From positions 25,578,378 through 25,642,377 of the forward strand of contig NC_074713.1 in assembly GCF_947242115.1 (NCBI RefSeq): a DNA stretch of 64,000 nt. Reading direction: 5' to 3'. Position 1 is the first letter of the stretch, and every line of letters starts with the position of its first letter. The notes beneath the pieces are model-generated. The model was not told where the DNA came from, ran no database searches, and saw only the letters and a list, made by a program, of their open reading frames with translations. Shown here in pieces: positions 46,401 to 57,590 of the stretch. The DNA comes from Biomphalaria glabrata (taxonomy: Eukaryota; Mollusca; Gastropoda; Planorbidae). Position numbers and translations under genes: made by a program.

Positions 46401-49400
46401 ATGAAAGTAGCGGTATATGAAAGCTATAATTATAATTATTATCATTAACGCTTTATCACGACATACATTTACTATTACTTAAAATGCTTTGTATTCTTTC
46501 TCTCACCAATTGATTTCTTCGTTTATTGATGATTTCTTCCGCTACTTGATGGACATAGTCGCAGTTTTTTAAAAACGTCTTGCCTAACGTTGTCCATTTG
46601 AAGATAAAATCTGGCCACAACCATGGCTGTCTAAACATTAGAAATAAAACAACAATGAAAGTAAATTCTTATTCTTATTCAAAACAAGGTTACAAAGAGA
46701 GTTTGTGTGGAAACACAAAATCAAAATCGGTCCCCGAAGTGGTCCACCCTGGCAGGTAAAAAGGCAGGTTTCAATATTTTCATAAAGAATATCAGAATGA
46801 AATTCTATCAAAAGCTAATGACATAAGAATTGAGAAAGAAGGTTGACAGATCTTGTGTGGTGCCACAGCAGACCCAGGGATAGAGGAAAAAGTCGAAGTT
46901 AGATGTGAACCTGGCCTCACTGATGTCATATAATGCTTAAACTCAAAACCATCTGTAGGGGTTTTAAACTTTTAAAAAAGCCTTCTGGTAAAGAGGGGGG
47001 TTAACTCATACCCCATCCTGTTGGGCTAATAGCATTTTGAGTGCGTAATTTGCTTTTTTCCATATTGAAGAGGCAGTTTTTAGAATCAAACCCCGCTAAA
47101 CTCAAAACGCCCTTTGGTTACGCTCATAGAATTTTGAGTGTGTAATTTAATGTTTTTTAATATTGAAGTGGTATTTTTTAGCTTCAAACCCCGCTGTATG
47201 GGAGCTTAAAGTCAAAACCCCTTTGGTCACGCTCATATCATTTGCTTTTTTTATTTTGAAGAGGTATTTTTAGCTTCAAATCCCGATGAAGGGGTTTTAA
47301 ATTCAAAACGCTCTTTGGCTACGCTCATAGAATTTCGAGTGTGTAATTTGCTTTTTTTATATTGAAGAGGTGGTTTTTAGTTGCAACCCTCGCATGAGGT
47401 GAGTTTTAAACACAAAACCCCCCTTGGCTGGTGACTGATGTATGGATAGTCTTATATTGAAAAAGGGATTTATATCGTAATTTTTGGAAGGGGTTTTAAA
47501 ATCGAAACTCACCTTAGCTAAGCTCTTGGAATTTGGGAATTGTCGTTTACATTATTTATTGTTTTGTTTTGTTTTATAGAAAAGGGGGATTTAACTTCAA
47601 AACCTCCTGGTACGGGGTTTTAAACTCAAACCCCCCTTGGCTGCGCTGGTGCAAGTGATGGTTTAGTATTAAAATCTCTCCTAAAATAAACAAAATCAAA
47701 GCTAAAAATCAGTCACTAAATTTCGCGACCCCCCCCCCCCCCCTGCGGGGAATTTTATTTCCAGGGGGTTGGGTGAAATGTTTTTCATAAAAATCCGGAA
47801 TAACCGAATTTCGTAAATGAGAAGAAAATTATTTGTTTTATTTGTTAGAAGAAGGATTTTAAAACAGTTATTAGGCGTTAGTAGATTTTTCATAAAAAAT
47901 TCGGAACGATTTTGGCGACGATTTGTAATAAAATTAAAGTAATGTAGGTCGATTTCTTTTTCAAAACAAAATTCGGAACATTCTTTACCAATTAAAAAAA
48001 CTTATGTTATGTTTCAGCAAGAAAATTAAATGTAAAATAGTCTTACAAGTGATTTTTAATAATCGTTTCTAGTAAATTACTTTCTTATTTCAAAACCCTG
48101 AACCATCTACTGTCGATATTTTTGACAAAAAAAGTCATTTGACATAATTTGTTTTTAAGTTGAAAATACGGAACAATCTGATATTGATAATTACACTATA
48201 GTGACATATGTTCAAGACTCTAAGTGTAATGCAAGTCAGTGATGTGATTTCAAACAATCATTTGACATAATTTATTTTTTATAAAACTTTATCTGGAACA
48301 ACTTTATAGTTAATGAAAAAAGTCAGTATAGAGATTTTCATTTATATTTTTACCAAATTATTACATTTTTACTACCTTTACTATTTTAACTTTGAATAGA
48401 CCTTGTATTTAATGATTTAACTATATAGAATTTAGCCCTTGTTATATAAAAGGAGAGTGATACTTAAAGGATTACGGGCACGACATGGCCTAAATTGTGC
48501 TGATGCACCTAAACTCAAAAACTCAAAACTCAAACTCAATCTCAGACCGACCAACTAACAAAACGCACAAAAATAAGCGGCTCTTCTTTCTTATCTTATC
48601 TTATATAATACAGACGTTACTTCAAAAAAGAAGATGATTACGTCCTACGCGTCATGCATTTAGTCATGCATATTAACCAATGACTTAAATTCTACCAAGT
48701 CACTGGTTTTCCTGGCTAGCTCAGGCAACCCATTCCATGCTCTAATAGCACTAGGGAAGAAGGAGTATTTGTACAAATTTGTCCTAGCATATGGGACAAG
48801 GAATGTGCCTTTATCTTTGTGTCTTTCAGAGTATTTTATTAAATTTTGTTTTTGTATTTGAAGATTATGGTTCAGTGTTTTATGTATTATTGCTACTTTA
48901 CTTTTGAGCCTTCTGTCCTAAAGGCTTTCTAAGTTTAGTGATTTTACTAAAGGTGTTACTATAGTCAAATGTGAATATTCGTTTGTTATGAATCGCACTG
49001 CTCTATTTTGTGTCTGTTCTAGTTTCTTAATGTTTTCTTGAGTTGAGGGGTCCCAAACAGAGGATGCATATTCTATTATTGGCTTAACCAAGGTTAAATA
49101 ACATTTTAGTTTTATGTTCTTATTTGATTTATAGAAATTTCTTTTAATAAATCCTAATGCTTTGTTTGATTTTTTGTAGTTTCATCAATATGTGGATTCC
49201 ATGACAGTTTTTCATTTATTATAACACCTAGGTATTTTGCGTTTTTAGTCTGTGTTACTGGTTTGCCATGAATAAGATAAGTGGAATTAATTTGTTTTAG
49301 TTTTTTTGTTACTCTTAACAACTGACATTTTTCTGGGTGGAAAGACATGCTCCAATTTGATTCCCATTTCTGTAATTCATCTAATTCTCTTTGTAAAATA

Positions 49401-52400
49401 TCTGTGTCTTGTGTTGTTTTTATTGTTCTATATATTATGCAATCGTCTGCAAATAATCTGACTTTTGTTCCTGAAGTAATGCAATTCGGTAAATCATTTA
49501 TGTAAATTAAAAATAGTAGTGGACCAAAGACTGTTCCTTGAGGTACACCTGAGTTTACTGTTATCGGTGTTGATTTAGAGCCATTTATTATTACAGTTTG
49601 TTCTCTCCCTATCAGAAAGTCTTTAATCCACTGATGCAGTGGACCATTAATGCCGAAATATTTTAATTTTTTAAGCAAACTATGGTGGTGAACTTTGTCA
49701 AAAGCCTTAGAAAAATCTAGAAAGATAGCATCTATTTGTTCACTATTATCTAAACCTTTTGAAAAATCATCAATTAGTCCTATTAGTTGTGTTTCACATG
49801 ATCTATATTTCCTAAAGCCATGTTGGTATGGTGTGAGGACATTATGTTTGTCTAAGTGGTTTATGATGTTGCTACATATTATGTGTTCTAGGATTTTACA
49901 TGTGATGCTGGTAAGTGATACTGGTCTGTAGTTTCCTGGGTCAGATTTTTCTCCTTTTTTAAATAGGGGGGGTGACATTAGCTTCTTTCCAGTCCTTTGG
50001 TACTCTGCCCTGGTTAAGTAAAGCCTGAAAGAGTATTTTGAACACTGGGGCTAGCTCATTACTTAGTTCTTTGAGTAATCTAGCTGGAATACCATCAGGT
50101 CCAGAAGCTTTATTTGGTTTGGTGTTGGCTAATAGTTTTTGAATTCCATTTTCTTGTACTACTATATCTTCTATGTTCTATGTTCTTATCCTGATGGGGG
50201 CACTAAACAAAAAATAAATAAAATCTGATTATTTAAACATTTTGTGGTAACTAAATTAGCCTATGTGTCCTTCGCGGCCGTCACGCTACTGCACGAAATT
50301 TGTTACATAAAAAGTCCATTTTAAAAAATGTCCGTGATATTTACATACGAAGTGCATTCTTAGCCTTTATAAACCAACATAAATGTTTTCTTTTAATTTT
50401 AGCAAACAGTTGACAAGAAAAAACATAGTTAACTTATATTTATATTTGTTGTGAACATTTCTTATATATTTTATAAATACAGTTGACTTAGTGATACTGA
50501 AAATACACACAAAATTATATTTCTTTGTTAAAATATTTTAACATATCTCCCTTACATTTATGTATAGTTTTAGAATTAGTGTATTTTTATGAAAAAAATC
50601 GCTTGCATAATTAATTTAAAAAACTAAATGGCTTGCTTTTAGAAAACCAAAAGTAACCGTTGCACCTAAACTTTGCAAGCCTTAATAATAATAATATAAT
50701 ATTTTTCATTCCTCTTTTAGTTTTTGAGATATGATAGTGACAGACGAACAGACGGACATGGCCGCTAATAAAATTAGTAAAAGATAACGTCTCCTTTAGA
50801 GATCTCATAACTTCTCAAATGCGATTGATTTACACATAATAACTAATGAATGATAGATTTGAAAAAAAACAAACATTTTTACCCCGCACCGATTCCTCTC
50901 CGTCCCACGAAAAACATCACGGTTAAGTGATTATATAAATTTATAACTAATATTATGAACGTACCTGTTTCTTTCAAACCAAGATAATGCTAATTCCCTT
51001 GTTGCTTTGATATAAGGATGGTGTCTGATAAATGGAGGAGATATATATAGATATATATTTAATATCTAGATAATATGTACAACCTGCCTCTCTAAACGTT
51101 CTTCCCGTCCTCTGGTCCTCTGAGATGCTAACAATAAATGTATCACAAAATATACTTCAATGTATTAAATCTTTGTACTATAGGTGTAACTATGTTAAGG
51201 AAAAGCCTAGACGTCTATTCAACATTTCTTCATCTGCCGAACTAAATCAAGACCATAGACTATATATATATTGGCCTATACAGGACTTACAGGACTGCCA
51301 ACACTAAGGTAACTAACTAAGCCTAAGTTTCGTTCATCAAAGACATAAGGGCAACGAACTTCCGGTGTAAACGTATCAAACAAAATCCACGATGATTGAA
51401 TAATGCTATATATAGTCTATGATCAAGAAAGTGACGTAAAAATATTATTAAAACTAGGATTGGATTCTGGCAATTACATTTGCGTGAAACAAAATAAAGC
51501 TGCCAAAACTAAAAAGTTGCATCTGTTAAATGCATAGGCCTAAAGGAGCAAATAAACATTTTAAATGAAATGTCACTCACCCAATTCTCTGGACATCTGC
51601 ATCATAGCTCATAGCACATTTTAGAATTATTTCTAGGGTGCACAAGGTCATGTGGGGACAGAGGTCAAAACTTTCGCCACTTTCGGCCAGTTTGTCTAGT
51701 TTTCCCTATTAAAATTCAAAATTAAATATATAAATATATAATTTATATGTCAGCTAAGTCCCAAAAAAATACATTTTCATTGTCTCTGATTTAGAACTAT
51801 ATTTAATAGACAAACATCTAAGAACTGCCAACTGCTAGAAATAAAACTTGACTTACTACCAACGTATCAGCTGCTGTGTTGTACACCGAGACGTAATTCT
51901 TCAGAATGTCAAAGTGAAAGGCTGGAGTGAGGAGTCTTCTGGCCCTGGCCCAGGTGGCCCCGTTGGAAATAATGAGACCGTCACCGATCCAGGGCAGCGC
52001 AAATTGGTAAAAACCCCCAAAACCTCTTGCTTTAGGAGCTTGTTAAAATATATAAAAATATATAGCGAACCCTTAGTTCTTATGATACGCTCCCTTACAA
52101 TCTATAAGCAATATATCAATAGTTTTTGGCTATAGTTTTAGGCTCCATTAGACCTAATTTAAACAAGTGATTAAAATGTAAATCTGCGTCTACAGCTTTC
52201 TCGGGCTTACATTATTTCAAACAATTTTAAATCTTCTTTTTACATTCAAGCATCTCTATTACGTATAGTAAAAAAAAACTCTTTTTGAGCGATTGTTTTT
52301 TTTTTCATAACAAATAATGAATGTTAGATTTAACTTTTTAATTTTTTTTTACCCCCGCCCCCTTCCCCCTGGTTAAGGGAATGTATAGATCTAGTACACC

Positions 52401-55400
52401 TTTCAGTGGTACAGGAATTTACCTAATTGGTTTCAACAATTGTCAGTAACCTAGATTTAGAAATCGAGCTGACAAAAAGGATAGGAAAAGCTACCACAGC
52501 ATTGGCAAAACTCTCCAAGCGAGTCTGGGAAAATGGTAAATTGACCACAGCGACCAAAATCCTAGTCTACAACGCCCGTGTTGTGAGCACTCTCCTTTAT
52601 GGCAGTGAAAGCTAGTCAACATACATGTACCAAGAGCACAGATTGAATAGTTTCCACTTGCGCTGCCTGAGACGCATAATGGGCATCTTTTGGAGGGACC
52701 ATGTCTCCAATCAGGAAGTTTTGAGATTGGCCAATATGAACAGCATGTATGCTCTCCTGACACAAAGAAGATTACGCTGGCTCGGACATGTCACCCGCAT
52801 GCCAGATGGTAGAATCCCGAAAGATATCTTATATGCTGAGCTTGTGGAAGGAGTCAGACCCAAGGGCCGCCCAAGACTAACATATAGAGATGTCTCCAAG
52901 CTAGACATGAGAGCCACAGGCATAAGCGAAAGTATGTGGGAAAATATAGCCAAAGACCGGAGTGCATGGAGACAGATTGTGCGTGCTGGGACAACCCTCG
53001 CTGAGAACAAAAGAATTTAAGCGACCTTAATCAAGAGGGAAAAAAAGAAAACAGCCCTGTCCGCTAGCCCTGAATCAGAGGCATACACATGTATGAATTG
53101 TGGCAAAGTCTGCCGTTCTAGAATTGGCTTGATTAGCCACACCAGATTCTTCCCCGTCTCAAGATTAAACCAAAACCAATGACTCATTTGTGCGCATCCA
53201 TTGCCTTTCGAGACAAAAGGAGCCATATAGTACACCTTTTAATATTTCAATGATAAGCATTTTGATCTAGACTTAGAAGACATTTTTCTGAACATTAATT
53301 TATTGAAAATCTTGAATCAATAAAACATTACACTCGGAAATTCAAGAACCCTATAGTCCTTTCAAAACCGATGTAGGATCTAAACCTAGATTTAGTATCT
53401 AGCCAAGTTTACATTTATTTATTTTAACTTTGATAAATTATAACAGTCAAACAAGAGTTTTCCCAGTGTGGCCAACGAGCTTGTAATTTTTTTCTCAGCG
53501 TTACACATCAACTATTAAACTTCTAGGCAAATCGCTTGAGCTGTTTTTGAAATCAGCTGTATGCCCATCCTCCATGAAGAAGTGACTTGAATAAAGCTAT
53601 TGTAAAAAAAAACTTTTAATTAAAAGTTATAAGTAAAGATAGGGCTTGAATTTGAACTAAAATTCTAAAATTCGAGTTTATTTTTAGATCTAGATCTAAA
53701 ATGTTAGGGGTGGTCATGCCATAGTCTTCAATACCTAACACTTTGTAAGTATGCTCAAAAGCCCCAAAAACCGATTTCCTTATCAAAGTAGCATCGAATG
53801 ACGTTTGCTTACACACATAAACATTGAAATACAATGTAAACGTCTACATTCTTAAAGGTAACTGTCACGATCTGTTCTTTTTGTTTCTTTTGAGTGGTAA
53901 AATGTGAAGATTGACTTGAGACTACTATGGTGTTGTGTTGATCTGACAATGCTCTTTTAGTACTTGGTTTATTGAAGAATCGTATCTCTGACATTTATTT
54001 AACACTCCAAGAACATTCTGTAAGCCGGAGATTCATATGTAAATATCTTTAGAAACTTTATAATGAAGATCCATTAATTCAAAATACAAACACTTTAATT
54101 CAGGAACTAGGAATCACTTACAATATATATGAACCTTTTTTTTGTTTGTTTTGGGATCAGCGGGGACATAGACTGGCAGAAAGTAACAAGGTGTTCCGCA
54201 AGCTGCCTAACGGTCACTTGCTCCTGATGTTTCCTATAGGCTGATTCCCCGAAGCCTTTCCCGTGTTTTAGTATAGCCGCAAGTCAACAGAGGTAGGAAT
54301 TCGGAATTCTGCTAACAAACCTCTCCGAAGCTTAGTGGTTTAGGTGCAAGTTGATCGCCTTTGCCTTTTTCTCTTGTCTGTCGAAACAGTACCACCAGAC
54401 TAAATATCTGAGCCACACATGAAGTCTATCAAAGCTTATTTGAGAAGCATAGCATTTAAAGCGCTTTTTTATGTTAGTGGAATACTTATATTCATTCACT
54501 TATACTCATATACCCAACTAATGTTCAGTGTAAATAATAGGTTGATTCTTAGTTTAAAAAACATAGTCCTTAAAAATACACGTTATGAGAAAGAACAAAT
54601 ATTTCTATCAACAAATAGCCAAAAAAATAAATAAGTTTGAAAGGCAACGTCAAAAACGTTTGGCTAAATTGTAACACTTACCCGAAGACTTTAGAATCAG
54701 TTTTACAGTATCTGGGTGAAATACAGTGATGTTAGGTTGAAATGGACCTAGCCAGAAACGAACAAACTTAGAGTTGATTTTTGTGACAAGCCAGTAGCCA
54801 TAAGCCAGTCTTCCCTCTCCAGTTTTTGGGAGCTGACGAAATTAAATGCATTGTATAAATACCTAAGAAGTGACTATCTCTCTTTCAATTGAAATCCTTA
54901 CATTAATTGCTTTAAAAAAGGGAATAACTTACAAATACGTTATAACAATTTAGTTTAATTAATTAGCCTCCTTTAGTTGTTCAGATAGACCTTCTCCCTC
55001 TAAGTGTTGGGTCCATAGGAGTTGCAGATGAAGTTTGTGATTAACAGCGATCTGTCAGAGATTTTTGTTTGAGATAATATTCAATAAGTTGGAACTGTTA
55101 GAGTGACATATCAGACGCAATAATGTTTTTTTATTCTTTTCTTTACTTTGTAATTATAATTTTATCAGACAACGAAACAAAACCCAAGAATATTATAATG
55201 AGGGTAGGTCAAAATAAATTTTCTGTCTTGTGTTGTCTTATGTAAATGTCTATTGTAAAGAACACTAATGATCTAATTATAACAACTTTTCGAATAATGT
55301 CAATTTGTACTATAAACATTTGTTTAAGAGCCATGACACTTCTCATAACAAACATTAAGCGTTCCTTCTTCAACATCTCTAGCTTCGTTATCTCCCTTCT

Positions 55401-56852
55401 CTCAGCTCTAGACTTAGTTCAGTTTCCTGCATGCATTCCACGTCATTCCTAGCGTTAACAATATCAATCGGAACCCACACTTATACTGTTAAAGTACAGC
55501 AATGAAATTTTCAGAGGCGTACTGATTCTAAGTATATATTCATTGCAAAGCTTATCTTTAAAACTCTAAGACTAAGACTTCTTTATTGATCCTTATGGAA
55601 ATCAGTTGTGATTACAAGGACTCTTTTCTCATATAAAGACAACACAACAGAAACATTCACATAAATAGAACAGACACAACATAAAGAGTTCATTCAGCGA
55701 CCACACACAGCCATCTTGGTCCTTTCCATGTTTCCTGATCAACGAGTGGCGTTGACATAGTCTGACCACCTTTAGAATGACATTACAGTTGGCTTTTATT
55801 GGTTAGACATATTATAATCCGTCACCCTCATTAATTCAGCGAGGCGCCGATGTAAATGTGTCGTATTGATGTATACTGCAGTGGGTAAAGTACAAAGTTG
55901 ATATCAACTCACTCTGTCTGTTGGAACATGTTTGTACTCCCACTTCCCAGTCTCGGATCAAGTTGAAACTTTGAACAATTATTCAATTAACCTGACAAGA
56001 CATGAATCAATAAAATAATTAACCAATTACTTAATTAATTATTGGTGATCAATTTTTTTGTTTGATATGGAAATAAGGAGAATGAATGCTACTTAATGAG
56101 AGATGTAGATGTATATTAGGATTTACTCTCCTTACTAAGTTTTGTTAAATTTGTCTCACACTTCCCATGCTCGGATCGTTGAAATGTTGCTTAATTATTC
56201 ATAGTCGATTAGTGGTTCCTTCCTTTAGATAAGCTTTGTGGGGTGTTTTTTTTTTTTTTTTTATTGTATTCTTTTTTCTTTTACTTGTTTTAAGAATGTA
56301 AGGGGACTTAAATTGTAATTTTTACAGTATGCGAAAGGCAAAGGCAAGCTGCAATCAAATCTTTTGTATTTATTAGATCAATACATTTTCTTTTTCGCCT
56401 ATTGTTTATTTTATATTCTTAAAAGTCAAGGAGAATATCTTATTGCAACAAAAATAGAATTTTCTTGACCTATTCGGTTAACTTCTCTTTAAAGCACGAC
56501 TAACCTTCGATAATCCGACTCTTTCGATTAATCAGACACCCCCTTCCCGGCCCCGTAACCGTCGGACTCTCAATGGCATTATATTCTTATTATTGACCTT
56601 AGGTTCGGCTTTCAACCAAATGTTTTCCTACCCAAAAAAAAAATAAAAAATATTTATAACAAAAGGAAAATCTAATTTTTGTCTAATTACCTTGTGCAGA
56701 TTTCCATACAGCCAAGAAAAACTTGGTTCTCCTGGTAGTTGGTTGAAGTAGTGAAACTTGAGAATCATCTTGTAAATCTTGCGCACTAACCAAATGAAGA
56801 ACAGAGTTGTGACGGTCACCAAGCATGTTTTGAGAAGTCCAACATCGAGCAT
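40451..56852 (-). CDS. CYP4: cytochrome P450, CYP4 family; C-terminal exon not found
   Basis: Nine minus-strand exons with GT/AG borders and fully consistent phases: 56852-56691, 54832-54682, 52029-51857, 51705-51581, 51024-50965, 46630-46507, 44491-44362, 42490-42371, 40790-40451. They encode 461 residues. The start is the ATG before LDVGLLKTC, followed by a hydrophobic membrane anchor (about 6-22) and [13 protein letters not shown]. Later come WIGDGLIIS and the I-helix [13 protein letters not shown] (about 302-312). The K-helix is KEAMRLYPP (E362, R365), and the haem loop [10 protein letters not shown] carries C442. Family members are ER-bound mono-oxygenases, often fatty-acid omega-hydroxylases; the substrate here is unknown. 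The usual CYP4 I-helix Glu is Ala. Exon 9 ends in a good donor (AG|GTAACT), so a last exon of about 45-50 codons is expected but was not seen down to 36.7 kb. Confidence 0.92.
42795..42935 (+). mobile_element. SINE in CYP4 intron 7
   Basis: A B-box-like GGGTTCATATGC is followed by 'gcgagaggtttggacaatgg', 'gaaggaacaaccgaaacatg' and a T-run. It is the same family as 36955-37105. Confidence 0.6.
43056..43298 (+). other. unassigned 80-codon frame in CYP4 intron 7
   Basis: A charged, low-complexity frame (Lys/Arg/Glu/Ser-rich, e.g. '[20 protein letters not shown]') lies on the strand opposite to CYP4. A second charged stretch follows at 43438-43600 ('[13 protein letters not shown]'-like). It could be a decayed ORF1 of a retroelement or a spurious frame. 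Both neighbours are repeats and I cannot assign a function. Confidence 0.25.
44540..44801. repeat. 50/51-bp minisatellite, five units, in CYP4 intron 6
   Basis: The unit begins 'tagtttgagatttctgtg' and ends 'aagactctgagc'. Starts fall at 44540, 44590, 44640, 44690 and 44741. Units 1-3 are essentially identical; units 4-5 share an 'atct' variant. The array lies 49 bp upstream of exon 7 in transcript orientation. Confidence 0.95.
44935..45215 (+). mobile_element. LINE 3' ORF fragment in CYP4 intron 6
   Basis: The plus strand reads '[13 protein letters not shown]', then '[20 protein letters not shown]', '[20 protein letters not shown]'. This is the same C-terminal region as the fragment at 9242-9680 ('[19 protein letters not shown]'). 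It is heavily 5'-truncated. Confidence 0.75.
45775..46000 (+). mobile_element. SINE-like repeat in CYP4 intron 6
   Basis: A B-box-like 'GATTCGAGTCCTGG' is followed by 'ctgggatttttacttttagg' and 'ggcgcctctgagtcc', ending 'atagatcgcaaggtctt'. The copy at 57355-57590 has the same order on the minus strand. Confidence 0.65.
46670..46935 (+). mobile_element. SINE-like dispersed repeat in CYP4 intron 5
   Basis: An uninterrupted version of the repeat split at 15970-16211/17553-17590. It runs from 'aaggttacaaagagagtttg' to 'gttagatgtgaacctggcct'. It starts 40 bp upstream of exon 6, in plus orientation, i.e. antisense to CYP4. Confidence 0.7.
46930..47770 (-). repeat. 'GCGTAGCC' repeat family, copy in CYP4 intron 5
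   Basis: Seven or so ~100-bp units with 'ttggttacgctcatagaatt', 'gtgtgtaatttgc' and 'ttaaactcaaaaccc'. It ends in a C-run and G-run near 47730-47770. Orientation is opposite to the 39060-40210 copy. Confidence 0.75.
47780..48320. repeat. degenerate ~100-140 bp tandem array
   Basis: The phrase 'ttcataaaaattcggaac' and degraded versions recur at about 47786, 47889, 47960, 48150 and 48285. It appears to be an old satellite-like array joined to the end of the GCGTAGCC repeat. Confidence 0.5.
48590..50215 (-). mobile_element. LINE (CR1/Jockey-like) with reverse transcriptase, 5'-truncated, in CYP4 intron 5
   Basis: The minus strand reads from '[20 protein letters not shown]' near 50130, through '[20 protein letters not shown]', '[14 protein letters not shown]', '[19 protein letters not shown]' and the catalytic '[10 protein letters not shown]' to '[20 protein letters not shown]'. 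The post-RT region '[20 protein letters not shown]' follows, and the protein end '[15 protein letters not shown]' lies near 48750. The main open frame is 49154-49978. A frame change in the G-run at about 49970 separates it from the upstream part. The 3' end is a (GATAA)n microsatellite. Endonuclease and ORF1 are missing. Confidence 0.93.
52427..53235 (+). mobile_element. LINE C-terminal region with terminal zinc finger, in CYP4 intron 2
   Basis: The frame reads '[18 protein letters not shown]', '[19 protein letters not shown]', a TAG at 52613-52615, then '[15 protein letters not shown]', '[18 protein letters not shown]', '[17 protein letters not shown]' and ends after 'TLAENKRI'. A further part in the next frame gives '[20 protein letters not shown]', a CxxC..H..-type finger. 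It is the distal end of an endonuclease/RT LINE. A 5'-truncated insertion with one in-frame stop, it is antisense to CYP4. Confidence 0.88.
53236..54681. other. CYP4 intron 2, remainder
   Basis: AT-rich intronic sequence with a CTAGAT simple repeat near 53685. No further element could be named with confidence; a GC-richer block at 54150-54420 may be an unclassified repeat. Confidence 0.4.
55565..55775. repeat. dispersed repeat in CYP4 intron 1
   Basis: Close match to 27880-28110 in the same orientation ('tttattgatccttatggaaa', 'acagacacaacataaagagt', 'gttgacatagtctgac'). Confidence 0.7.
55900..56260. repeat. dispersed AT-rich repeat in CYP4 intron 1
   Basis: Contains 'tcggatcaagttgaaacttt', 'gacaagacatgaatcaataa' and 'ttaattaattattggtgat', the same unit seen in two introns of the bHLH-PAS gene (30305-30745 and 34075-34400). 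A long T-run follows. Confidence 0.65.
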
Positions 56853-57354
56853 GCTTGAGAAAGACACTGATCACATTTAACATTACAAACACACATAGAA
56901 TCCATTTAAAATAAAATAAAATGTGTCTATGTACTCGATCGTTCTTATAGTTCTATAGGATTCGCCTTAGTGCAAACAATCTCGGAAAATCTATTAACTG
57001 GAGTTAAAAATTTCCTGCATGTTATTGGATACTATGCTACTATCGAATACAAAAGGCTTTTTCTATAGTCCCGTTTATACCACAAAAAGCTCATAGATGG
57101 CGGGTCCAGTCACATGTACGTTTTATTATTTGGCTGATTGAGCGAAATAGCGCTAACAAAATAGCATTGACTAAATAACGCGAGTCGGAAATATCGATTT
57201 ATTCATTTCTTCCAATTATCATTTTATATTGTTCATCGTCTAGTAGCCATTTACCGACACTTGAAATTCCCGAATATAAACACCCAAATGTTTCGAAGTT
57301 ATCATTTTACAGTGTAAATCTGTCGAGTCAATTGTAGAGGTTACTAGTAAATTA
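56853..57354. other. 5' flank of the CYP4 gene
   Basis: This region lies upstream of the CYP4 start in transcript orientation, so it should hold the 5' UTR and promoter. No clear TATA box or initiator could be picked out with confidence. The GTG-started extension (SFSS) before the chosen ATG is in frame but has no ATG of its own. Confidence 0.35.
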
Positions 57355-57590
57355 AAGTAAAGTTCCCCTTTCAGACCTTGCGATCTATAGAGAAGATGCT
57401 GTAAAATATGTTTCTATAGCCCACGGTTAACGAGGGTGTCATGTGACCAGCACGAAGACCAATCGCCTTTACTTTCCCCAAACTAATGTCAGGTATTGAA
57501 CTCAAAGGCGTCCTAAAGATCCTGAAATTAAAACATTTTCACCGATATTCGAAACCAGGACCCCTCACACTAAGATACCGCGCCTGCCTG
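57355..57590 (-). mobile_element. tRNA-derived SINE upstream of CYP4
   Basis: On the minus strand the head reads 'gcgcggtatcttagtgtgag' (A-box-like), then 'cctggtttcgaatatcggtg' (B-box-like). The body 'gatctttaggacgcctttga' follows, and the tail ends 'gatcgcaaggtctgaaaggg'. It is the same family as 45775-46000. Confidence 0.7.

Noticed and set aside
49695-49931. Plus-strand 78-residue frame
   Set aside because: It is the antisense of the LINE reverse transcriptase on the minus strand.
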